Shown piece by piece: positions 1-8,050 of a DNA stretch of 64,000 nucleotides; positions within the stretch are counted from its first letter, which is position 1; each line of letters begins with the position of its first letter. A model generated the notes under the pieces. It ran no database searches. It was given only the letters and a program-made list of their open reading frames with translations, and was not told the DNA's origin. A program made the position numbers and the translations under genes. The DNA comes from Roseomonas populi (GTDB lineage Bacteria; Pseudomonadota; Alphaproteobacteria; Acetobacterales; Acetobacteraceae). The DNA lies in contig NZ_JANJOU010000008.1 in assembly GCF_024594815.1 (NCBI RefSeq), positions 269,499 to 333,498 of the forward strand, given 5' to 3'.

Positions 1-570
1 AACTGCATTGAGCGGGTAGGTGCCCATGTCCGGCACCGGACCACCCCAGTAGCCGTTGTGACCCCGAGAGTTGGCCTCCGCGACGTCCTGGGTGAAAGTG
101 GATACAAAGCTGCGTAGCTCGCCGAACTCGTTGCCCCGAGCCCGTGTGATCATCTCGACCGTCCCCGGCTCGTGGTGAAGGCGATAGGCGATCATCAGCT
201 TGGCGCCGCTGCTCCTCTGTGCCGCCAGGATCGCTTCGGCTTCCCGCACGCTGGAAGCCATAGGCTTCTCCAGGAGCACGTGAATGCCCGCTTCCAGGGC
301 CGGGACCGCGTACTGCGCGTGCAGGAAGTTCGGCGTTGCCACGTAGACGGCGTCGATCTCGCCCGATTTCAGCAACGTGTCATACTGATCATAGGTCCAG
401 GCCTAGATGCCGTAGAGCTTGGCGAGCTTGTCGGCCTTCACCGGATCGCCGGTGACGAGCGCGGCCAGCTCGGAGTTGTCGGTACGGCCAATGCCCGGCA
501 TGAAGGCCTGCTGTGAAATCTGGCCGCCCGCGACCACCGCGTAGCGGATCTTCTTCTTGAGACCGAACAT
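1..570 (-). pseudogene. Gfo/Idh/MocA family oxidoreductase, interrupted by an in-frame stop and cut by the window edge
   Basis: Reading leftward from an ATG at 570 (GGGAG ribosome site just upstream) gives an N-terminal Rossmann region (IRYAVVAGGQIS), the family EKPMA motif and a glucose-fructose-oxidoreductase-like continuation (HHEPGTVEMI, then GHNGYWGGPVPDMGTYPLN) up to position 1. Codon 56 is TAG at 403-405; the frame is otherwise open and conserved on both sides, so a single nonsense change explains it. The family oxidises or reduces sugars and inositols with NAD(P). With the stop the product would be about 55 residues and inactive, unless the stop is suppressed or is a sequencing error. 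The 3' end lies outside the window. Confidence 0.8.
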
Positions 571-723
571 CGAAAGCTCCCTTCAAGGGTTTTTGAACCG
601 TGTCCCAGCAGCAGGTTAGGCAGTTGCAACGCGCCATGTGTTGCCATGCGGCCTTTGTCAGGACCGCTCCTCGGCCTGCTCGAGCGTCTCCTGGCCGGAA
701 CCGAGGCTCGGACACAGGGAATC

Positions 724-966
724 TCAACACCCCCGTTGGCCCTCAAGGACATTGAGGGCCATGATGTGCGCGAGATGGGCGAGCCCCTGCGGCAGGCTGC
801 CGAGATACTCGCCGGTCGGGGGATCGGCCATCTCGGTGAAGATGCCGACCCCGTGGTCCAGCGCCGCCGCGGCCGGATCCAGCGTTGCCCAGGCGCGATC
901 CGTCTCCCGGAGCAGCGCGCGGGCCCCAGCCATCCAGGGGGTGCAGGCCAGGAAGCAACACTCACC
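724..966 (-). pseudogene. C-terminal remnant of a glycoside hydrolase family 15 (glucoamylase/trehalase-like) protein
   Basis: About 80 codons resemble the end of GH15 enzymes: FLACTPWMAGARALL corresponds to the family's FLPCSFWL.EAL segment, and GVGIFTEMADPPTGEYLGS followed by LPQGLAHLAHI to its conserved EE.D..TGE..GN.PQ..SH tail. A TGA at 967-969 closes the frame upstream and no catalytic domain is present, so only the tail survives. It sits directly upstream of the broken Gfo/Idh/MocA gene, which suggests that a small sugar-metabolism locus has decayed here. The assignment rests on motif recognition, not alignment. Confidence 0.55.
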
Positions 967-1538
967 TCACCAACAACCCTGCGGCGCGATCGGAATCAGC
1001 GCAGGTCATGCAGGAAGTCCTATAACCCTGGATCTTGTTGTGCGTTGCAGCACGCAGCTCGGCTTGTTCCAGATTCCAGCAGGGCTCGAAGCGCTGCAGG
1101 CCGGACAAAACTCTGAGCCGGACAAGGGGGTTCCGTCACTGCTGCGCGGAGTGCGCCCCCGCTATGGCGCAGCGCAAGTTGCGGGGCTGCTTCCAGGACG
1201 ATGCTGCCAGCACGAGAAGAGAACGATGGGAAGCGAGTTGTCCCGTGTCACTGATGTGCCTGAACCGGTCATTCGCCCTGCATCGTCACCTACCCGGAGG
1301 CGGGCGCGACCGCCCGGGTTTTGCGCGGCCGGACTGAGTGTCCGGCGGACCTACAACGAAGCTCTGCTGCTACCAACCCCCTCCCCGCCGTTGGTCGTCC
1401 GGCGACACGCATCGGATCCCTCGGTCGGTGAGCACCAGGAACAAATCCGGGCGGTGTCGCGGGAATAACATACGATTCGACTCGGGTATTCCGGCCGCCT
1501 GTGGTAACAAGGCCTCCGGACGCATCGTGGTTCAAGCC
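967..1538. other. Stretch without a recognisable gene
   Basis: Open frames on both strands were read; none resembles a known family, has a convincing ribosome site or shows a domain pattern. The sequence is less regular in codon use than the neighbouring genes and looks like decayed coding DNA between the GH15 tail and the gamma-glutamyltransferase operon. Confidence 0.4.
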
Positions 1539-1784
1539 ATGCCGACCTATCGCCTTTACGGGATGGGGCAGGATGGTCGACGACATCCTCCCATCGACTT
1601 TGACCGCCCTGACGATACTGCCGCTCTCGACCACGCTCTGGCCCTCGTGGCTGCCGAAGCGGGGGCTGAACTATGGGCTGGCAGCCGTATCGTCTGGCTC
1701 ATGCAAGGACAGAGCGGCGCCGACTTCCCTGGAGCCGGCCGGAATGGCCCCCAGGAGATGGGAGGTGCCGTCGAGCGGCATTGA
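1539..1784 (+). CDS. Small hypothetical protein (81 aa)
   Basis: The frame begins MPTYRLYGMGQDGRR and continues through an alanine-rich helix (ALDHALALVAAEAGAEL) to WAGSRIVWL. This architecture, a short beta strand, one helix and an E.W.G.R.V strand, is shared by small 70-90 residue proteins common in Methylobacterium- and Roseomonas-type genomes whose function is unknown. There is no strong ribosome site. It reads toward the convergent gamma-glutamyltransferase gene. It could be a chance frame in an otherwise decayed stretch. Confidence 0.4.
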   Translation: MPTYRLYGMGQDGRRHPPIDFDRPDDTAALDHALALVAAEAGAELWAGSRIVWLMQGQSGADFPGAGRNGPQEMGGAVERH

Positions 1785-1886
1785 GGGCTGTGGCCCGGTG
1801 ACGGGCCGGCCGTCGAGCGCCTCCGGGCCGCCGGCTTAGCTCCGGGCGTGAGCCGCACGGCGCGCGCGGCGACCTGGAGGGGGTTG

Positions 1887-3506
1887 TCAGGCCGCCATCG
1901 CCACCCCGTCCCGCTGCGGGTCGGCGCCGCCGGTGCAACGGCCCTCCCGGATCAGCAGCCCGTGCGGCGCGCCAAAGGCGTGGCTCTGATACGACCGGGC
2001 GACGGGGTAGCCCATGGTCTCCAGCGCGGCCTGGGTGGCGTGCGGGATGCGGTTGCACAAGTCGATCGTGTCGCTCAGCGCCACCATGCGCGGCGCAGCC
2101 ACCGCGTCGCTCATGCTCATGCCGAAATCGACCACGTTCATGATGGCCTGCGCCAAGGCGGGCACGATGTAGGTGCCCCCTGGCGCGGCCAGCACCATGC
2201 AGGGCGCCCCACCTTCGGGCGGGCCGTCGAAGAGGATGGTCGGTGCCATGGCGCTCGCGCGGCTTTTGCCCGGGGCGATGGAGGCAGCACGGCCAGGGCG
2301 CGGGTCGAAGCCGCTCATGCAGCCGTTGTACATGAAGCCCAGCCCATTCGTGATAACACCTGAGGGAATGCCCAGCGTGTGAGTCAGCGCGACCGCGCCG
2401 CCCTCCCCGTCCACCACGCAAACCACCGTGGTGTCGGGCGGGTCGCGCGGCTCGTCTGCACGGATCACGCGCGCTTTCTCCCCGGCGCGGATGCGTGCCG
2501 CCAGCGCGGCGGTGTGCTCGCGCGACAGCAGGCGATCCAGCGGAACGTCCACGAAGTCCGGGTCGCCCATATGGGCGTCCTTGTCCACGGTCATCCACTT
2601 CATCGCCTCGGCCAACACGCGCAGGTGCTCCGGGCTCCCGTGCTCCATGGCGGCGAGATCGAAGTGCTCGAGGATTCCCAGCAGCTCGATCAGCGATCCG
2701 CCGCCGGCGGGCGGCGGATTGGAGGCGACGCGCAGGCCTCGATAGCTACCCCACACCGGCGCCTTCTCGCGCACGCTGTAGGCCGCCAGGTCCTCCATCG
2801 TGATCAGGCCGCCATGGGCGGCCATGTCGGCCGCCATCTCGCGCGCGATGTCGCCACCGTAGAACACCTCGGCGCCGCCCTCGGCGATCCGCTCCAGCGT
2901 GCGGGCCATGTCGGGGTTGCGGAGGGTGTCGCCGGGGCGCTTCAGCGTGCCGTCCGCGCGGAAATAGACCTTCCGGCCCGTCTCGCTGAGGCGCAGCTTA
3001 TCCTCGACGTTCACCTGGCCGTCGCCGCCGTGGTCAATCGCCCAGTAGTAGTGCATGTACGGCCGCACCATCACGCCGCGATGCGCCTGGGCGATGGCGG
3101 GGGCCATCACCTCCCGCAGCGGCATGGTGCCGAAGCGCGAGAGCGCCTCGGCATAGCCGGCCACGTTGCCGGGGGTGCCGATAGAGCCGTAGCCGGCGTC
3201 GTTGCTCTGATCGCTCAGCAGGAACACGAACCCGTCCCGCGATTGGCCGACGAACCGATCCGCCCACATCTCCGGCGTGGCGGAGAGCGGGGCGCGGGCG
3301 AAGAACTCCAGCACCGTGTGCACGCCCTGCCGGGGCATGCAGATCTGCATCGCGCCGAAGCCGGCCAGGCCGCACATCTGCGGGTCCACCACGCCCTGGC
3401 TGAAGGCGCAGGCGATGGCCGCATCCACGGCGTTGCCGCCGCGCCGCAGCACCTCCACCCCCGCCTCGGCCGCCTCCGGCTGCGCCGCCACCACCATGCC
3501 ACGCAT
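1887..3506 (-). CDS. Gamma-glutamyltransferase family protein (paralogue 1)
   Basis: A 539-residue Ntn-hydrolase of the gamma-glutamyltransferase family. The N-terminal domain carries RRGGNAVDAAIA, which recurs throughout the family. The expected self-cleavage site and catalytic threonine lie at DTTVVCVVD (Thr359/Thr360), leaving a small subunit of about 180 residues that includes GFDPRPGRAASIAPGKSR and APGGTYIVPA. No signal peptide is visible, so a cytoplasmic role is likely, unlike classic periplasmic Ggt. Start: ATG preceded by GGAGAG. It is the second gene of a leftward pair, 69 bases after the CocE-type hydrolase. It is clearly homologous over its whole length to the protein at 8051-9652. 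The substrate is not determinable from sequence; gamma-glutamyl amides or cyclic amides are possible. Confidence 0.9.
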   Translation of the reverse strand: MRGMVVAAQPEAAEAGVEVLRRGGNAVDAAIACAFSQGVVDPQMCGLAGFGAMQICMPRQGVHTVLEFFARAPLSATPEMWADRFVGQSRDGFVFLLSDQSNDAGYGSIGTPGNVAGYAEALSRFGTMPLREVMAPAIAQAHRGVMVRPYMHYYWAIDHGGDGQVNVEDKLRLSETGRKVYFRADGTLKRPGDTLRNPDMARTLERIAEGGAEVFYGGDIAREMAADMAAHGGLITMEDLAAYSVREKAPVWGSYRGLRVASNPPPAGGGSLIELLGILEHFDLAAMEHGSPEHLRVLAEAMKWMTVDKDAHMGDPDFVDVPLDRLLSREHTAALAARIRAGEKARVIRADEPRDPPDTTVVCVVDGEGGAVALTHTLGIPSGVITNGLGFMYNGCMSGFDPRPGRAASIAPGKSRASAMAPTILFDGPPEGGAPCMVLAAPGGTYIVPALAQAIMNVVDFGMSMSDAVAAPRMVALSDTIDLCNRIPHATQAALETMGYPVARSYQSHAFGAPHGLLIREGRCTGGADPQRDGVAMAA

Positions 3507-3575
3507 TGTCGCTCTCCACGGATTCCGCGAATACCAGCCTCGCCGGCAATTTCCTGCAGCCGGCGACCTTATCCG

Positions 3576-5399
3576 TCAGTCAATGGCCCGTAAGGGCAGC
3601 TCGAGGAAGGAGGCGCGGTCGCCGCCACGCAGCACGGTCAGCACGGGCGGCCGGCCATGCGGCACCTGCACGCAATGATCCGCATCGGCGCCCGCGATGG
3701 AGAGCCGGATGCAGCTGCCCGCGCGAAAGCGCCAGGCCGTGGGCAGCAGCGGAATGCGGATGCGCTCCGCCCGCCCCGGTACCAGCGGCGCGGCGTCCTC
3801 GCGCCGGAAGGAGCGGAAGGGCCAGGTGGTGCGGTAAGCGGCGGGCGCAGCGCTCTCCTTGCGGTGCAGCGCGCGCAGCAGCCCCTCCGTGACGTAGCGC
3901 ACCGTCCCGTCCGCCTCCACCTCGGACAGGTAGGCGAAGAGGGCGGCGTCAGGTTCGGAGGCCTCGATCCAGAGGTCCGCCAGGCCGTGGCCGGCGAGCT
4001 CGCTGTCCTGCTCCAGCGGCTCCGACGTCCAGGAGAGCAGCCCTGCCTGCCGCTCAGCCCAGTCCGCGTAGTAGGTGGTGCTGTTGATCCCGGCGATGCG
4101 CTCGTAGCGCGTGCCGTGGCCCGAACCGGCGGCGAAGTCGGCCTGGGCGCTGTCCTCGCCGGCCTCCCCGGGCGCGACACCCAGCATTCCACCGCCGGAG
4201 AGGGCGAGGCGGCGGTTCTCCGGCACGGGCGGCCAAGAGGGGGCGGAGCGCCACTCCTCCGCGTGCATGGCGAAGTAGTGGATCCGCTCCTCGGCATCGA
4301 GACCAGTGTCACGATCCATGAGGTAGTGGTCGAGGAAGCGGGTCAACTCGCCCAGCAGGTCGAAGTCGGAGGTCGTGTCCCGCCGCCAGGGTGAGACATT
4401 ACAACGCGCCCCGTGGTCCCAGGGGCCGAGCAGCAGGTGCACGGGGTTCTCCGCCAGGGTCAGGAAGCGGGCGATCGCGCCGTTGGCATATCCCGCCCCG
4501 TCCATCCAGCCGGAGCAGGCGAGCACCGCGACATCGGGCCGGATGCCCTCCCGCACGGAGTAGGGGCTGAAGGAGGCGGAGGAGAAGGAAGGGTCGTAGG
4601 GCAGCGCTTCCTCGCGGAAGCGGAACTCGCCCATGAAGTCGGGCTGGCGAAAATTGCCGAGGTGCCCGTGGATCGCCTGGGCAAGCAGCGCGCCGTCCGG
4701 GTCTTCGTCCACGGGGTGCGGCCCGCGCAGGTCGGGATTCGCGTAGTAGACGTAGTTCCGCAACAGGTCGCGCCGGTCGTGGTCCATGGCGACCATCAGC
4801 GCGTCGTAGGACCGGGCCAACTCCTTCAGCAGGATGCCGCCGGGGTAGTAGTTGTCGGCGTAGGTGTCCCACACCGCGAAGAGCGGCGCGATCGCCTTCA
4901 CCGCGGGGTGCCCGGTGCCGGCAAGGAAGTCGGAGGCCGCGCCGGGGTAGGATATGCCGGTCGCGCCGATGCGCCCGTCCGACCAGGGCTGGGCGACGAT
5001 CCAGTCCGCGATCTCCCGGCTGTCCTCCCGCTCCTTGGGGGAGCGGAAGCTGTCGCGGGTGCCGAAGCTGGCGCCGGTGCCGCGCACGTCCACCACCACC
5101 ACGGCGTAGCCGCGCGGGACGAGGTGCCGCACGAACTTGCCGGCATTCGGGATGGGATCGGCCTCGCTGCCCGGCGTGACGGCGAAGCGGCGATAGTAGG
5201 GCGTCAGGATCAGCACCGCCGGCACGGGTCCCGTCGCGCCCTCTGGCAGCCAGGCGTCCAGCGCGATCCGGCAGCCGTCGCGCATAGGCAGGTAGCGGGA
5301 GAGCGGCCGGGCCGGCAGGGCGAAGGGCGCTTCCCGCGTGGCCGAATAGGCGCTCGGTGGCACCTTCCAGGCGGTGCTGTTGCGATCGCTGTCGGACAT
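3576..5399 (-). CDS. CocE/NonD family alpha/beta hydrolase
   Basis: A 607-residue serine hydrolase of the X-Pro dipeptidyl-peptidase/cocaine-esterase (S15) group. The alpha/beta-hydrolase domain includes DVRGTGAS (oxyanion region) and the nucleophile elbow GISYPG with Ser150, followed by the W..Y.D.YYPGG stretch typical of CocE. The C-terminal third is the jelly-roll domain (PFC/CocE_C) with LVPGRAERIRIPLLPTAW and GSCIRLSIAGAD. No signal peptide is present. Start: ATG with GAGAGGAG upstream. Being first in the leftward unit with a gamma-glutamyltransferase, it probably cleaves an ester or acyl-peptide bond in the same pathway. The true substrate cannot be read from sequence. Confidence 0.9.
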   Translation of the reverse strand: MSDSDRNSTAWKVPPSAYSATREAPFALPARPLSRYLPMRDGCRIALDAWLPEGATGPVPAVLILTPYYRRFAVTPGSEADPIPNAGKFVRHLVPRGYAVVVVDVRGTGASFGTRDSFRSPKEREDSREIADWIVAQPWSDGRIGATGISYPGAASDFLAGTGHPAVKAIAPLFAVWDTYADNYYPGGILLKELARSYDALMVAMDHDRRDLLRNYVYYANPDLRGPHPVDEDPDGALLAQAIHGHLGNFRQPDFMGEFRFREEALPYDPSFSSASFSPYSVREGIRPDVAVLACSGWMDGAGYANGAIARFLTLAENPVHLLLGPWDHGARCNVSPWRRDTTSDFDLLGELTRFLDHYLMDRDTGLDAEERIHYFAMHAEEWRSAPSWPPVPENRRLALSGGGMLGVAPGEAGEDSAQADFAAGSGHGTRYERIAGINSTTYYADWAERQAGLLSWTSEPLEQDSELAGHGLADLWIEASEPDAALFAYLSEVEADGTVRYVTEGLLRALHRKESAAPAAYRTTWPFRSFRREDAAPLVPGRAERIRIPLLPTAWRFRAGSCIRLSIAGADADHCVQVPHGRPPVLTVLRGGDRASFLELPLRAID

Positions 5400-5647
5400 G
5401 CGGCTCCTCTCGCATGTTCCAGCCGGGCGGGGCGGGACTCAGTCGCGGGCGCCCAGCGATGGACCCGCGGCCGGGCCGCGTCAAATCCGCCCCACGCGCT
5501 TCCGGAGGGAACGGGCGCATCCCGCCCCGGCCGCGGGGCCCCCTGGTGCGGAGCCAGCTGGCTCCCCAGAATGGTCTTCCTCGCCCCAGTCCCGCTTTCC
5601 ACGCGGGCGGCCGGGCTGCAACGGGGCCGGAGGCCGGAAAGCAGAGC
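5400..5647. promoter_or_regulatory. Divergent intergenic region between the CocE/GGT unit and the AraC gene
   Basis: This 248-base stretch separates divergent genes and must hold both promoters. It is GC-rich and I could not pick a convincing -35/-10 pair or an inverted repeat. Regulation of the leftward unit by the divergent AraC protein is inferred from arrangement only. Confidence 0.4.
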
Positions 5648-6520
5648 ATGCCGGGTGCGGACTTCATGCGGGAACGCCAGGCAGGGTGGGGTATGCCGCC
5701 GGCCGCGGCCCTGCTGGACCTGCCCTCCACCGGCACTTCGGTGATCCGCTGGAGCCGCCATCGAACCGGCGCCTTCAAGATGCGACCGCTGCTGTCCGAT
5801 CACACCATCGTCTCGCTCAACCTGCGCCCCATGCGGGCGGAGGCCTGGCTGGGGGAGCGGCAGGTCTGGGCCGGGCCGATAGGGTCCCACGCCGTGCGGA
5901 TCGTGCCCCCCGGGGTGGAGCGCCGCTGGGCCACCGCCGATCCCTTCGACCTCCTGCATGTCATGCTGCCGCCGCGGGCCTTCCAGTCGATGGCCGGGCG
6001 GGGATGCGGCCCCTTCACCCTGTCCGATCCGCTCTACGGGCCCGACCGCCTCATCCGGGAGCTGGGCCTGCAGATCCTCGGCGCTATGGAGGAGGGCGGG
6101 CCATACCTGACGGAACTGGCCGACGGCCTGTGCCGGGCGCTGGTCGCCCACCTGCTGCGCCGGTACCACGTTCCCGCCCCGTCCAGCCCGCCCGCCCTGC
6201 CGCTGGCCCGGCTGCGGCGGGTGGAGGCGCTGGTCCGCGCCCGGCTGGCGGACGAACTGACCGTCGGGGACATGGCGGGGGCGGCCGGGTACAGCGAATT
6301 CCACTTCGCCCGGCTCTTTCGCGCCGCGACCGGCCGCACCCCGCACCGCTACCTGCAGGAGGCGCGTATCACCCACGCTTGCGGGCTGCTGAAGGAGGGA
6401 AAGGCCGGCGTGCTGGCCGTGGCCCTGGACTGCGGCTTTAAGGACGCCTCCCACTTCTCCCGGGTATTCCGTGCCCGAATGGGCACCACGCCGCAGGCCT
6501 TCCGGGACGGGTCCGCCTAG
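5648..6520 (+). CDS. AraC family transcriptional regulator
   Basis: A 290-residue protein. The C-terminal ~100 residues form the two helix-turn-helix units of AraC/XylS regulators: LTVGDMAGAAGYSEFHFARLF and, after TGRTPHRYLQEARI, the second unit LAVALDCGFKDASHFSRVF ending FRARMGTTPQAFR. The N-terminal part has no recognisable cupin signature and probably senses the ligand. The start was placed at an ATG preceded by GGAAAG; the frame stays open upstream but that extension is arginine/proline-rich and overlaps the divergent promoter. It is divergent from the CocE/GGT pair and precedes the M20/GGT/binding-protein unit, so it could control both. Confidence 0.88.
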   Translation: MPGADFMRERQAGWGMPPAAALLDLPSTGTSVIRWSRHRTGAFKMRPLLSDHTIVSLNLRPMRAEAWLGERQVWAGPIGSHAVRIVPPGVERRWATADPFDLLHVMLPPRAFQSMAGRGCGPFTLSDPLYGPDRLIRELGLQILGAMEEGGPYLTELADGLCRALVAHLLRRYHVPAPSSPPALPLARLRRVEALVRARLADELTVGDMAGAAGYSEFHFARLFRAATGRTPHRYLQEARITHACGLLKEGKAGVLAVALDCGFKDASHFSRVFRARMGTTPQAFRDGSA

Positions 6521-6632
6521 GCGGAAGCAGGATTTGCACGATCCCCGCCGTTTCCGGCGGGCTGGGCGCCTGGGCTTGCCCTATCCTCCCCGCCTCAGCA
6601 GGCCGCCCCGCGGCCGCATGGGGAGCGCCGGG

Positions 6633-8036
6633 ATGACGCAAGCGGTCATCGACGACCTGATGGCCCGCCAGGGCGAGATCCGCGCCCGGCTGGACGCCTT
6701 CCTGCGCTTGCCGAGCGTCAGCGCCGACCCGGGCTTCGCGGAGGGGATGGAGGCCGCGCGCGGCTTCCTGCTGGACTGGTTGCGCGGGACCGGCCTCTCC
6801 GACGTGCACCTGCTGGACGGGGGCGGCGAGCCAGCCGTCTACGCGGCCTGGAAGGGGGCGCCCGGCCGCCCCACCCTGCTGGTCTACGGCCATTACGACG
6901 TGCAGCCCCCTGCCCCGCTCGCGGCTTGGCGCAGCGATCCCTTCGAGCCGGTGGAGAAGGACGGTCGCCTCTATGCCCGCGGCGCCTCCGACGTGAAGGG
7001 CTCCACCACCATCGCGGTCGAGGCGGTGGCCGCCTTCCTTCGGGTGACCGGGGCTTGCCCTGTGAACGTTAAGTTCTTCCTGGAAGGCGAGGAGGAGACC
7101 GGCAGCCCCAGCCTGCGTGAGCTGGTCCGGCGCCACGGCGACCTCCTACGGGCCGACGCCATGATCTCCGCCGACGGCGGCCGGGCGAGCGAGACGATCC
7201 CCACCATCAATGTCGGCGCGCGGGGCATCGCGGGGCTGGAGGTGGCGCTGCGCAGCGCCGACAAGGAACTGCATTCCGGCCGCTACGGCGGCGCCGTGCG
7301 GAACGCGCTGCACGAGATGGCCCGCCTGATTGCCTCCCTGCACGATGCAGAGGGGCACATCGCCGTGCCGGGCTTCCTGGAGGCCGCGCCGGCGCTGACC
7401 CCGAAGCAGCGGGCCGACACGGCGGCCTTCCTGCTGGACGAGGCCGCCTTCTGTGCCGAGGTGGGCGCCGCCGCCTTCGGCGAGCCCGGCTATAGCCTGC
7501 GCGAGCGCCTGACACTGCGCCCGGCCATCGATGTGAACGGGATGTGGGGCGGCTACACGGGCGCGGGAAGCAAGACCGTGATCCCGGACGAGGCCTTCGC
7601 CAAGATCACCATGCGCCTCGTGCCAGGCCAGGACCCGGAGCGGGCGGTGGCGCTGGTGGCGGAGCACCTTGCGCGGCTCTGCCCGCCCGGGGTCTCGTTG
7701 CGGATCACGCCGAAGAGCGGCAACTCCCCCGCCTCCAGCCTGTCGGAGGACCATCCTCTGCTGCGCGCGGGCTCGGCGGTGCTGGAACGGCTGATGGGGC
7801 GGACGCCTGTGCCCGTGCGGCTCGGCGCCACGGTGCCGGTGACGGCGCTGTTCCAGGAGTTGCTGGGGATCGACACGCTGATGTTCGGCTTCAACCTGCC
7901 GGACGAGGACGTGCACGCGCCCAACGAGTTCTTCCACCTGGAATCCATCCCGCTCGGCCTGCGCGGCTGGGCGATGCTGCTCGCCGAGCTGGGCGGGATG
8001 ACGGACGCCGATTTCGCGCCCTTCCGGCGCGCCTGA
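6633..8036 (+). CDS. M20 family metallopeptidase (dipeptidase/ArgE-DapE type)
   Basis: A 467-residue zinc hydrolase. Metal-site motifs are in the expected order: YGHYDVQPP, YARGASDVKGS, and EGEEETGSPS containing the catalytic Glu pair, with HAPNEFFHLESI near the C terminus. The central dimerisation domain contains the VGARGIAGLEV strand and KELHSGRYGG. No signal peptide is visible. The ATG chosen has GGGGAG eight bases upstream. It is followed 14 bases later by a gamma-glutamyltransferase, so it probably hydrolyses the dipeptide or N-acyl amino acid delivered by this system in the cytoplasm. Confidence 0.9.
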   Translation: MTQAVIDDLMARQGEIRARLDAFLRLPSVSADPGFAEGMEAARGFLLDWLRGTGLSDVHLLDGGGEPAVYAAWKGAPGRPTLLVYGHYDVQPPAPLAAWRSDPFEPVEKDGRLYARGASDVKGSTTIAVEAVAAFLRVTGACPVNVKFFLEGEEETGSPSLRELVRRHGDLLRADAMISADGGRASETIPTINVGARGIAGLEVALRSADKELHSGRYGGAVRNALHEMARLIASLHDAEGHIAVPGFLEAAPALTPKQRADTAAFLLDEAAFCAEVGAAAFGEPGYSLRERLTLRPAIDVNGMWGGYTGAGSKTVIPDEAFAKITMRLVPGQDPERAVALVAEHLARLCPPGVSLRITPKSGNSPASSLSEDHPLLRAGSAVLERLMGRTPVPVRLGATVPVTALFQELLGIDTLMFGFNLPDEDVHAPNEFFHLESIPLGLRGWAMLLAELGGMTDADFAPFRRA

Positions 8037-8050
8037 GAGGAGCCCCGGAC

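Noticed and set aside
3576..5399. Possibility that the CocE-type hydrolase is a PET or MHET hydrolase feeding the terephthalate cluster
   Set aside because: It belongs to the S15/CocE group, not the cutinase or tannase families of PET- and MHET-hydrolases; it is 12 kb from the cluster and co-oriented with a gamma-glutamyltransferase.
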